Source: Oscillospiraceae bacterium
Lineage (GTDB): Bacteria > Bacillota > Clostridia > Oscillospirales > Oscillospiraceae
Length of the DNA: 10,739 nucleotides
Direction of reading: 5' to 3'
NCBI GenBank assembly: GCA_028705905.1
Contig: JAQWCP010000028.1
Location: forward strand, 1 to 10,739
The translations under genes were made by a program, and so were the position numbers. Under the pieces are notes generated by a model that worked only from the letters and a program-made list of their open reading frames with translations, was not told the DNA's origin and ran no database searches. The stretch's first letter is position 1; each line of letters begins with the position of its first letter. Below are positions 1 through 6,045 of this stretch, piece by piece.

Positions 1-48
1 GTTTATTAAGGTTGTCCTTTTTTACCCCTATATTTTTTATATTTCTTG

Positions 49-77
49 TTGACAAACATTAGCTAGATTTGTCTAAT
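49..77 (+). promoter_or_regulatory. Possible plus-strand promoter with internal inverted repeat
   Basis: TTGACA (49-54), a 17-nt spacer and TCTAAT (72-77) resemble a sigma-A promoter. Inside it, GACAAA (51-56) and TTTGTC (68-73) form an inverted repeat that could be an operator. It would point into the antisense strand of the 92-residue gene, where I see no credible gene, so this could be chance in AT-rich DNA or the source of an antisense RNA. Confidence 0.3.
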
Positions 78-107
78 TGTTTCCATCTGTTATTCTAGAC
101 GCAAAAT

Positions 108-143
108 GTGTCAAATATGTTTCAAACAAATCCAAATTGACAC
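108..143. repeat. Inverted repeat GTGTCAA / TTGACAC, 22-nt spacer
   Basis: Two perfect 7-bp arms, at 108-114 and 137-143, lie downstream of the leftward promoter at 161-189. The TTGACA half-motif occurs again at 49-54. The position suggests a regulator-binding site in the leader of a leftward gene beyond the window, but no regulator is visible. Confidence 0.35.
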
Positions 144-160
144 GCTCTTTCAACAAGGAA

Positions 161-189
161 ATTATATCATTGAACACACATTTTTTCAA
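161..189 (-). promoter_or_regulatory. Predicted sigma-A promoter reading left
   Basis: On the minus strand, TTGAAA (189-184) is followed after exactly 17 nt by a perfect TATAAT (166-161). It begins 4 nt after the stop codon of the 92-residue gene, so it would serve a separate leftward transcript whose gene starts beyond base 1, with a leader of at least 150 nt. That leader contains the 108-143 inverted repeat. Confidence 0.55.
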
Positions 190-193
190 CTAT

Positions 194-472
194 TTACCTC
201 TGCATATTATACTGCTTCATCTGTGCTCTTTTTAGTTCTCTGTATTTATCATCGAGCTTTCTCGGCTTACGATAATTCACGCATGATTTCGGCATGGAAT
301 AGGTCTTATCAATATCTGTTTCACCCACCAGCTTATAAACCTCTGGGAATGCGAAAACTAATGCGTCAAGTTTTCTCATAACTGCCTTATCTCGGGTATA
401 AACAACTGCTGTCTGCTCCCCTGCATTAAAATTGATGACCGTTTCCTGCTCATACTTGGATAAACTGCCCAT
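194..472 (-). CDS. Conserved small protein of mobile elements, function unknown
   Basis: This encodes a 92-residue soluble protein of unknown function. The start is well supported: AGGAG lies 7 nt before the ATG at 472. The sequence begins MGSLSKYEQETVINFNAGEQ, has a mixed alpha/beta-looking N-terminal half and ends in a very basic stretch (residues about 60-92, rich in Lys and Arg). It has no signal peptide, membrane segment or Cys pair. From memory, similar proteins are common cargo in Clostridia conjugative elements, sometimes under uninformative names; I cannot assign a biochemical role. It lies about 400 bp downstream of the recombinase, separated by a terminator-like hairpin at 536-562, so it probably has its own promoter, though none is convincing. 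It is read on the same strand as the recombinase. Confidence 0.75.
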   Translation of the reverse strand: MGSLSKYEQETVINFNAGEQTAVVYTRDKAVMRKLDALVFAFPEVYKLVGETDIDKTYSMPKSCVNYRKPRKLDDKYRELKRAQMKQYNMQR

Positions 473-492
473 TAAACCACTCCTTTCTCTCT

Positions 493-529
493 GACTCGTA
501 TTTTGGGCGACTCTAGACTCATACTTTTG
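493..529. repeat. Imperfect direct repeat upstream of the 92-residue gene
   Basis: GACTCGTATTTTG (493-505) and GACTCATACTTTTG (516-529) are near copies about 23 bp apart, with an extra GACTC at 509-513. They lie just upstream of the ribosome binding site of the 92-residue gene, where a regulator or recombination accessory protein might bind. With only two imperfect copies, chance is possible. Confidence 0.3.
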
Positions 530-535
530 ACGGGC

Positions 536-562
536 AAATAATAAAGCCTGCCGTAGGCAGGC
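536..562 (-). terminator. Predicted intrinsic terminator
   Basis: On the minus strand a perfect 7-bp stem, GCCTGCC-tac-GGCAGGC (562-546), is followed by the T-rich run TTTATTATTT (545-536). It lies about 310 bp after the recombinase stop codon and before the next minus-strand gene, so it would end the recombinase transcript. The T-run is interrupted, so efficiency is uncertain. Confidence 0.55.
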
Positions 563-871
563 GGATAGGATGGGATAGGATAAGATTGAGATGGTATATC
601 TCTTTTTATCTTTTTCTTTTATTCTTTTCTTTGGTTCTTTCTTTTCTGCTTTTCTTTTTCGTTTTTTCTCTAGGAAGAGAAAGAGAAGGAAAGGGAAGGT
701 TGCACTGGCAAGACCATCAAAAAAGACATCCGCAACAAACTTGTTTCACTGTCTGTTTTGAATGCCTTTTTATTCTGATTTCGTTCGTTAATTATCGGAG
801 CAAAATCAATCCCTATTATTCACTTGATAATTTCCTCGTCTGCCATTTTCGCAATCGCAAATTCACGATAA
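563..871. other. Gene-free region with polypyrimidine/polypurine asymmetry
   Basis: I see no supported gene in these roughly 309 bases. From about 594 to 671 the plus strand is almost all pyrimidine, and from 673 to about 699 almost all purine. At the switch, TTTCTCT (665-671) and AGAGAAA (676-682) form a hairpin with a 4-nt loop. The left edge (563-582) carries a short GGATAGGA-type repeat. Bases 700-871 have normal composition and hold only short open frames without start signals. On the minus strand this would be the 3' untranslated region of the recombinase mRNA. Confidence 0.5.
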
Positions 872-2716
872 TTATTGCCCTACTGCCTTTGCTTTCTCCG
901 CTTCTATTTCTGCCCACGCTTTCCTCGCTTCTTCTCTTTTCCGTGCCATATATTTGCGGTTACTTGCTCGCTTTTTCTCCAGTTTTTCCTGCCTTTTGGC
1001 TTCTGCCAGCTTCTCCTCTTCCGTCAGTTCCACAACCACTTCAGGAACTACAAATCTGCCGATATAATTCAAATAAATATCTACATCCTGCGTTCTGTTT
1101 GCACCACTTCCAACTGCCTTATAAACCATGATTTTATCAACAAATTCGTTCAATATGGCTGGTGTCAGTTCCTCGAATGTCGTATGCTTTTTTACAAGCT
1201 CCATGAACACATCCACATCCGTTTTCTTTGCACTCATGCCCTCTAATTCAGCATTATCTCTGTCAATATCCGCTTCTAATACTTCAAGCTCCGACTCGTA
1301 ATCACTAAGCATTGCATTGAAGCGTTTATCGTTCAATTTACCGCTGATATTGTCCTCATACAGCTTCTTTATCAGACGATTGATTTCACTCACTCGTTTC
1401 TGCTTCTTAGCAAGCCTTTTCTCCAGTCTGACTGATAACTCTCCCTGCTGTTCTTCGGAAATACTACATACCTTTTCCCTAAACTCTGCTTCATTCTCCA
1501 CTGCATAATCACAAGTTCTTTTTATGGTTTCCAACACAAGCGTTTCCAGCGCCTTTGTAGTAACGGAATGACTGCAACACAATTTTTCATAACGCTGTCT
1601 GCCTCTTATATTGTTGGAGCAATCGTACCTATCTTCGGGTGCATGATATATCATCTCCCCTGCCTTAAAATAATTCTTTTTCCATATTCCCTGCGCATTT
1701 CTGTGATGATACATTTTTGCTCCACAATCTGCACAAAACACTTTACCGGTAAGAGGATTATTCTCCTCAAATACACCTTTTCTTCTTGGCGTATCTAACA
1801 GCTTCTGCACTGTTTCCCATGTATGCTTGTCAATAATCGGTTCTTGGGTATCTTCAAAGATAATCCATTCGGATGAGTCTACTTTAGTAGGTCGCTTATC
1901 CTTGTACGACTCCTTTTTTGTTCTAAAATTAACAGTACATCCAGTGTATTCCATTCTTGTTAATATGGTCTTAACAGTGCCACCTCTCCACATATACGGA
2001 TGTTCCATATCGAATGACTTTATATTAACTCCCCTGCCACGAATACCCAAATAATATTCGGGTCTTTCCACCTTATCCTCTGCCAGTTCCCTTGCAATCT
2101 GATAGGGGCCTTTCCCATTCAGACACATATTAAATATCCTACGAACAACCTCGGCAGCTTCTTCATCAATTACCCATTTATCAGGGTTATCTGCACTCTT
2201 TTTATATCCATAGCAACAACGGTTGGTTGTATGTGCTTTCCCACTCATACCTCTTGCCTTTAATACCGTTGTTATCTTCCGACTGGTATCACGCACATAC
2301 CACTCGTTCATAATGTTCAAGAATGGGGCAAATTCTGCACTCTCCCTGCGCTCGCTGTCAACACCATTGGAAATCGCTATAAAATGCACTCCCTTTTCCC
2401 GAAACATGACTTCTGTGTAAAATCCTACTTGCAAATAATCTCTACCGATACGGCTCATGTCCTTTACAATGACTGTTCCCACCTTGCCAGCTTCAATGTC
2501 CGCAAGCATTCTCTTCCAGTCGGGTCTGTCAAAGTTTGTACCAGTCCATCCATCATCCGTGTAATGCTCGATATTCTCATATCCATGCTGTTCTGCATAC
2601 TGTGTCAACATCCGCTTCTGATTGACGATACTGTTTGACTCTCCCTGCACCTCATCATCCTTTGAGAGTCGCTCATATAAAGCTGTGATTTTAAATCTCT
2701 TATCCTTGATTTTCAT
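872..2716 (-). CDS. Large serine recombinase (TnpX/TndX type)
   Basis: This site-specific recombinase would excise and integrate the element through a 5' phosphoserine link. From the ATG at 2716 it has 614 residues. The N-terminal resolvase domain (about 10-155) carries the catalytic Ser18 in YERLSKDDE and the arginine motif KDMSRIGRDY (Arg89, Arg92). It is followed by a recombinase domain (about 160-300), a zinc beta-ribbon with FCADCG (Cys328, Cys331; later Cys366 and Cys380-381 may complete it), a charged coiled coil (about 420-500) and a DUF4368-like tail (about 505-570). The frame opens further upstream at a GTG (2752), but GGAG/AGGA motifs before 2716, and the fact that the earlier codons lie in the ribosome-binding region, favour the ATG. 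Only about 60 bp separate it from the element end, so no complete promoter fits inside the integrated element. It is read in the same direction as topB, with its ATG 2 nt after the chimeric topB stop. Confidence 0.92.
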   Translation of the reverse strand: MKIKDKRFKITALYERLSKDDEVQGESNSIVNQKRMLTQYAEQHGYENIEHYTDDGWTGTNFDRPDWKRMLADIEAGKVGTVIVKDMSRIGRDYLQVGFYTEVMFREKGVHFIAISNGVDSERRESAEFAPFLNIMNEWYVRDTSRKITTVLKARGMSGKAHTTNRCCYGYKKSADNPDKWVIDEEAAEVVRRIFNMCLNGKGPYQIARELAEDKVERPEYYLGIRGRGVNIKSFDMEHPYMWRGGTVKTILTRMEYTGCTVNFRTKKESYKDKRPTKVDSSEWIIFEDTQEPIIDKHTWETVQKLLDTPRRKGVFEENNPLTGKVFCADCGAKMYHHRNAQGIWKKNYFKAGEMIYHAPEDRYDCSNNIRGRQRYEKLCCSHSVTTKALETLVLETIKRTCDYAVENEAEFREKVCSISEEQQGELSVRLEKRLAKKQKRVSEINRLIKKLYEDNISGKLNDKRFNAMLSDYESELEVLEADIDRDNAELEGMSAKKTDVDVFMELVKKHTTFEELTPAILNEFVDKIMVYKAVGSGANRTQDVDIYLNYIGRFVVPEVVVELTEEEKLAEAKRQEKLEKKRASNRKYMARKREEARKAWAEIEAEKAKAVGQ

Positions 2717-2718
2717 TG

Positions 2719-4158
2719 CTATCCTGCTCCTTTGCATTTTGAATATTTCCACTGCCTACTCTCAAAGTGTATTACATCGGTAAAGTGCTTGGGGGGCGTG
2801 GTTTTGCCCTCCTTGACGGCAATGTCCATAACGGAAAGCGTGTCTCCCTCGCTCAAATCCGGCAGCGCTTTATCGGTCTGCTCCTGCGCCATGTAGGACT
2901 TCCAGCCAATGTCGAGGACAGTTTTACCCTTTGCGGTGAAGGAAAAACCGCCGCACAGGATTGTGACAGCGGTTTCGGCATAGCGATAGGGATTGCTGAC
3001 AGCACACAGGAGCTGACGGCTTACCAGCTTCAAAAGCTCTCGCTCTCCCATGGGCAGTGAGCTTGTATCCACCTTACCGGCACTGATTGTTGGAACGATA
3101 GCATGGTGGTCGCTGACCTTTTTGCTGTTGCATACCTGTCCGGCATGGATATGCTCCGGCGCAGGCATACCGCATACAGCGGCAGCAAGGACAACCAAGT
3201 CGGGTACGGCGCTCTCCATATCGTCAGTCAGACACCGGGCATCGGTACGGGGGTAGGTGCAGAGCTTCTTTTCATAAAGAGCTTGCAGATAATCCAAGGT
3301 CTGTTGGGCGGTGTAGCTCAAAATGCGGTTGGCATCACGCTGGAGGGTGGTCAGGTCATAGAGCGCCGGGGCTTTTTCGGTTTTTTCCTTGCGCTCCACG
3401 GTATTGACGATAGCTGCCTGCCCCTTACAGGTGGCAGCCATCCGCTGTGCTTCGGCTTTGTCCTTCTGCTTTTCTGAGGCGGCGGTAAAGCCGTCACCTT
3501 CCAGATTGACCGAATAAAACGGCTCCGGGGTAAATGCGTCAATCTCCGCTTCACGCTGCACAATCAGTGCAAGCGTGGGTGACATGACACGCCCAACATT
3601 TAATGTGCGATGGTAGAGCACTGAAAATAGGCGTGTTGCGTTGATACCAACCAGCCAATCAGCCTTTGCACGGCAAAGGGCGGCCTGATGCAGACCGTCA
3701 TACTCGCTGCCGGGGCGCAGGCGTTCAAAGCCGGTTCGGATTGCATCATCCTCCATGCTGGAAATCCACAGGCGCTTCATGGCCTTGCTGCATCCTGCAA
3801 GGCAGTAGGCGGTACGGAAGATAAGCTCACCCTCACGCCCTGTGTCACAGGCGTTGATGACCTCAGAAACATCATCACGGCGCATCAGTGCTTTCAGCAC
3901 CTCAAACTGATTCCATTTATCACGGCTGACCTTAAAACGCCACGGCTCAGGCACGATGGGCAGATCGTCATAGCGCCACTTGGCATACTCAACATTGTAG
4001 CTTTCGGCACTGGCAAGCTCCGCCAAATGCCCAAAGCACCAAGAAACAAGGTAGCCATTGCCCTCCATGTATCCTGCCTTTCGTTCCCTTGCGCCCAAAA
4101 CGGCGGCAATGGACTGTGCCACAGAGGGCTTTTCGGCGATTACTAAGCGGTAATTCAT
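2719..4158 (-). pseudogene. topB, type IA DNA topoisomerase (TopB/LtrC-like), 3' end lost to insertion
   Basis: The gene encodes a type IA (topoisomerase III-like) enzyme of the kind carried by conjugative elements, acting on single-stranded DNA during transfer or replication. Seen: an N-terminal Toprim fold starting RLVIAEKPSVAQSI, with the acidic motif ACDTGREGEL (103-112); the central topoisomerase domain, with NVGRVMSPTLALI (187-199); and the catalytic Tyr302 in TYPRTD. The start is the ATG at 4158, 9 nt after AAAGGAGG; an upstream TTG in frame is excluded because that motif would lie inside the coding region. Family sequence stops at Thr460; the codon for Asp461 spans the junction, and about 18 foreign residues then lead to a stop at 2721-2719. 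Full-length relatives are roughly 600-700 residues, so the C-terminal DNA-binding part is missing. The catalytic core is intact, so partial activity is possible, and precise excision would restore the gene. Confidence 0.88.
2772..2783. other. Recombination junction with GA core in topB
   Basis: On the minus strand the boundary reads TTACCGATGTAA. The arms TTAC and GTAA are symmetric about the central GA (2778-2777). Reading from topB, the codons Lys-His-Phe-Thr belong to the TopB family, whereas everything after the GA does not. TnpX- and TndX-type recombinases are known to cross over at GA dinucleotides, so I take the GA as the crossover. The other junction lies outside the window. Confidence 0.7.
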
Positions 4159-4178
4159 AACAGGTGTCCTCCTTTGGG

Positions 4179-4218
4179 GCAGCAAAAAGGCAGCTCCCGA
4201 AGGAACTGCCTTTGCTGC
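4179..4218 (-). terminator. Predicted terminator after the toxin-antitoxin cassette
   Basis: On the minus strand, AAAGGCAG-tTCC (4213-4203) pairs with GGA-gCTGCCTTT across a TTCG loop (stem within 4184-4213), followed by TTTTT. Flanking GCAGC/GCTGC extend the stem to the full interval. It ends the toxin transcript a few bases before the topB ribosome binding site (4168-4177). If efficient, it would cut topB off from the upstream operon unless topB has its own start. Confidence 0.7.
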
Positions 4219-4226
4219 AAAATGTG

Positions 4227-4532
4227 TTAAAATTGGCTTGGTGAATAGCGGACGGTCACAATAATGACAGCTTTCTGCTTTTCGTCTATGCGATACACAA
4301 CCGTATAATTTTTGACCAAAAGTTGACGATAACCTTTGTTTGCATAAGCGCCGGTCTGCCGTTCCGGGCAGCGGTAGGGCATGGAATCCAGCGTTAGTAT
4401 CTCACCCTCCAGCGTATCCACCAGCTTGAGCGCCGTTTCAGGCTCTAAAAGCGTTTTGGCGATGTACGCATAGATGCCGTCCAAGTCACGGAGCGCACGG
4501 CTCATGAGCTTTACGGTATACTTATCATCCAA
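4227..4532 (-). CDS. ParE/RelE-family toxin
   Basis: This 101-residue protein is the toxin of a type II toxin-antitoxin pair. Family features seen: an N-terminal helix pattern with DLDGIYAYIAKTL (17-29), a central MPYRCPE, then the strand-rich GYRQLLVKNYTVVYRID and the C-terminal strand VIIVTVRYSPSQF. The DL..I..YIA pattern and overall spacing look more like ParE (gyrase poisons) than RelE (ribosome-dependent mRNases), but the two cannot be separated here. The start is TTG at 4532, preceded by AAGGAGG with 7-nt spacing; no in-frame ATG is nearby. It overlaps the antitoxin gene by 8 bp, so translation is likely coupled, with the weak start keeping toxin below antitoxin. In a mobile element the pair probably promotes maintenance. 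An intrinsic terminator follows. Confidence 0.88.
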   Translation of the reverse strand: MDDKYTVKLMSRALRDLDGIYAYIAKTLLEPETALKLVDTLEGEILTLDSMPYRCPERQTGAYANKGYRQLLVKNYTVVYRIDEKQKAVIIVTVRYSPSQF

Positions 4533-4788
4533 AATGCTTCCTCCTTAATGAAGAAAGCGCGGTCTTTGCATCATGGAGCTGGCCATCAGCAGAAAATTCG
4601 GCTTCCGCTTCGGAAATTGCCCGGTCTGTTGCGGCTGTTTCCAGCATTTCTTCGTAGGTTTCAATGCTCATGACCACAAGATCGCCGTATCCGTTTTTCG
4701 TGATAAATACAGGCTCACGGCGCGAATGGCAAACATCGGAAATTTCGTTGGTGTTTCTAAGGTCTGTGATAGGTCTGATTTGCGGCAT
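4525..4788 (-). CDS. Phd/YefM-family antitoxin
   Basis: This 87-residue protein is the antitoxin partner of the downstream ParE/RelE toxin. The N-terminal two-thirds match the Phd/YefM fold: PITDLRNTNEISDVCHSRRE (residues 6-25), then PVFITKNGYGDLVVMSIETY, the typical strand-turn and helix start of the DNA-binding domain. The Ala/Glu-rich C-terminus (about 50-87) is the part that usually becomes ordered on binding the toxin. The ATG at 4788 follows a strong purine-rich ribosome binding site (GGAAGGGGGTGG). It is the first gene of a two-gene operon with its own promoter (4815-4843) and a palindrome in the promoter spacer, fitting the autoregulation known for this family. Confidence 0.9.
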   Translation of the reverse strand: MPQIRPITDLRNTNEISDVCHSRREPVFITKNGYGDLVVMSIETYEEMLETAATDRAISEAEAEFSADGQLHDAKTALSSLRRKHFG

Positions 4789-4814
4789 ATCGCCACCCCC
4801 TTCCTTTGTACATT

Positions 4815-4843
4815 ATTATAGCATTTTGGCGCACAAAATACAA
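4815..4843 (-). promoter_or_regulatory. Promoter of the toxin-antitoxin operon
   Basis: On the minus strand TTGTAT (4843-4838), a 17-nt spacer and a perfect TATAAT (4820-4815) precede the antitoxin ATG by 27 bp. This puts the cassette under its own control rather than only that of the conjugation operon. Confidence 0.75.
4823..4839. promoter_or_regulatory. Palindromic operator in the toxin-antitoxin promoter
   Basis: ATTTTG (4823-4828) and CAAAAT (4834-4839) are perfect 6-bp arms separated by 5 nt, filling the space between -10 and -35. A bound antitoxin dimer here would block RNA polymerase, the usual mode of Phd/YefM autorepression. Protein binding is inferred, not seen. Confidence 0.6.
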
Positions 4844-4868
4844 CAAGAAGATGGTGACTTAAAAAAGT

Positions 4869-5060
4869 TTACAATTCGTGATGCTGCTTTTTAGTCTGCT
4901 TTCCGTCACGATAGCAGGGGCGAACGCAGCCAAGGCCATAGCGTCCGCAGCCGTGGCAGAAGTGGCCCTCCGGTGCAGGGATACGGGGCGTTTCCTCTCG
5001 TCCGGTTTTTGGAATCTGCATCATCATGCGTTCCAGCGGATTGTTGGTGAAGGTTCTCAT
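4869..5060 (-). CDS. Small Cys-rich protein of the conjugation operon
   Basis: This is a 63-residue protein of unknown function. The N-terminal half is basic, with MMMQIP; the second half holds CHGCGRYGLGCVRPC, four cysteines (CxxC, then two more 5 and 9 residues on) that could bind one zinc ion. There is no signal peptide or membrane segment. Its ATG overlaps the stop of the DUF4366 gene (ATGA, 4 bp), with GGAGG 10 nt upstream, so translation is coupled to that gene. From memory, a similar short Cys-rich ORF often sits between the DUF4366 gene and topB in these elements, and here it is the last gene before the inserted toxin-antitoxin cassette. Overlapping frames on both strands are shadows. 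Confidence 0.7.
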   Translation of the reverse strand: MRTFTNNPLERMMMQIPKTGREETPRIPAPEGHFCHGCGRYGLGCVRPCYRDGKQTKKQHHEL

Positions 5061-5788
5061 TGTGCATCGTCCTCCGGCACATCATCCTCTGTTTCCGGCA
5101 GCGCTTCTGCTTCATAGTCCTCATCGTCGCCGTAATCGTAATCATCTAAGTCAATCGGGCCGGTGGTGTCCGGCTTCTTTTTCTTAAATTTGAGGAAATA
5201 GACCGCACCGCCGCCTGCAAGCAGCAGCACCACAAGGAGAATCAGCGTAGGATTTATGCCGCCTTTCTCCGGCTCCGGTTCAGGCTCCGGCTCCGGCTGC
5301 GTGGGCGTTTCCTGCGTGGCGGCCTTGCCGGTGCATTCGCTCATATTGTATTGGCATACGGCGCAGGCGGTGTTGATTGCACCCACAACACATTTATCGG
5401 TGCAGGTACAGGTATCGGCAGTTTCGTCCTTCTCAATCAGCGCCATCAGGTCAGCTTCATCGACGAGGTTTAGAAAATACACATTTTCCGTTTCGCTGCT
5501 GCGGTCAATAATGAGATAAAAATAGTTGCCCGCCTTGCTCTGCACTGTGATGAACTGCTTGTTTTCCAGCTCGGCTTCCTCGTCGTCTGTGTCCTTGCTC
5601 TGTAAAATGTCGTCAATAAGCGTCAGGTTGCCCGATGGAGTGAGAGGCTGGGTGGTTTGCACCGGCTCAGTCGGCTCTACCGTGGGATAATAGTCCTCAC
5701 CGCCGCCTGCAAAGGCGGTAACGGAAAAGGCCGTCATACACAGCATGACGGCCAGCAGGCAGGCAAACAGCCTGTATTTAATTTTCAT
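5057..5788 (-). CDS. DUF4366 / CD1107-family surface protein
   Basis: This encodes a 243-residue membrane-anchored extracellular protein of the conjugation apparatus, exact role unknown. Seen: a signal peptide (MKIKYRLF, hydrophobic 7-26, AFA cleavage-like site); a domain at about 50-120 with FITVQSKAGNYFYLIIDR and VYFLNLVDEADL, which marks DUF4366; a Cys-rich segment with six cysteines (127-152); a Pro-Glu run (165-174) acting as a stalk; one transmembrane segment (about 178-199); the positive stop KFKKKK; and a strongly acidic cytoplasmic tail (211-243). The ATG at 5788 is chosen because GGAGG lies 9 nt upstream; an earlier in-frame ATG would put that motif inside the gene. It overlaps DUF4315 by 11 bp and the next gene by 4 bp. 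The neighbouring NlpC/P60 protein suggests work at the cell envelope. Confidence 0.85.
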   Translation of the reverse strand: MKIKYRLFACLLAVMLCMTAFSVTAFAGGGEDYYPTVEPTEPVQTTQPLTPSGNLTLIDDILQSKDTDDEEAELENKQFITVQSKAGNYFYLIIDRSSETENVYFLNLVDEADLMALIEKDETADTCTCTDKCVVGAINTACAVCQYNMSECTGKAATQETPTQPEPEPEPEPEKGGINPTLILLVVLLLAGGGAVYFLKFKKKKPDTTGPIDLDDYDYGDDEDYEAEALPETEDDVPEDDAQ

Positions 5789-6032
5789 CAAAGCTTTCCT
5801 CCGTTTCATCATACTTTTGCGCGTTTCCGGGCAGCGGTTTGTTCTTTAATCCGGCAATCAGCTGTGCCAGCATCTCAGGTGTTACGCCGCTGTCACGGAC
5901 AACGCCGACAATGTCCAGATTTTCAAGCTCGGTAACAGAGCCGTCAATCTCCTTGTTTCGTGCCTGTAAAGCAGAGATTTTGGTGCAGTTTTTTTCGTGC
6001 TCCGCTTTCAGCTTTTCAATTTTAGGGTTCAT
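5778..6032 (-). CDS. DUF4315 family protein
   Basis: This 84-residue soluble protein is found in conjugative elements next to DUF4366; its biochemical function is unknown. The N-terminal half is a likely coiled coil (MNPKIEKLKAEHEKNCTKIS to about residue 35, with heptad-like Ile/Leu spacing); the second half has GVTPEMLAQLIAGLKNKPLP, a short helical segment. The start is the ATG at 6032, with AGGAGG 5-6 nt upstream; an earlier ATG at 6068 in the same frame lies inside the NlpC/P60 gene and lacks such a site. It begins 13 nt after that gene's stop and overlaps the DUF4366 gene by 11 bp, so the three are co-translated. A structural or adaptor role is possible but not shown. Confidence 0.85.
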   Translation of the reverse strand: MNPKIEKLKAEHEKNCTKISALQARNKEIDGSVTELENLDIVGVVRDSGVTPEMLAQLIAGLKNKPLPGNAQKYDETEESFDEN

Positions 6033-6045
6033 AGTGTCCTCCTTG

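Larger units (their letters stand above)
1..2777 (-). mobile_element. Right-hand end of a TnpX/TndX-type serine-recombinase element inserted in topB
   Basis: This is one end of a mobile element whose other end lies beyond base 1. The right boundary is seen directly: TopB-like reading continues without a break down to about 2778, then changes to unrelated sequence that holds the recombinase. The visible cargo is the recombinase, a 92-residue protein and a promoter region pointing left. Base composition is clearly more AT-rich than the ICE backbone to its right, which fits a separate origin. A recombinase gene whose 5' end faces the element terminus is the arrangement known from Tn4451 (TnpX). 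The element could be a small transposon or a whole ICE; the window cannot tell which. Confidence 0.8.

Noticed and set aside
106..381. Plus-strand open frame of 91 codons
   Set aside because: It is antisense to the 92-residue gene, has no ribosome binding site, and its product is not protein-like, whereas the minus-strand gene has a strong start signal.
700..775. Short plus-strand frame reading like GKTIKKDIRNKLVSLS, a possible gene remnant
   Set aside because: About 25 codons with no start signal and no family I recognise; it could be chance, so it is not annotated.
586..1131. Plus-strand open frame of 181 codons
   Set aside because: Its first part is translated low-complexity pyrimidine tract (Phe/Leu/Ser runs) and the rest is antisense to the recombinase C-terminus.
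3688..4146. Plus-strand open frame of 152 codons inside topB
   Set aside because: It is a shadow of topB on the opposite strand with no ribosome binding site; topB has clear family motifs in its own frame.
5266..5295. Short tandem repeat in the DUF4366 gene
   Set aside because: It encodes the Pro-Glu stalk of the protein, a common low-complexity linker before a membrane anchor; no sign of an independent repeat element.
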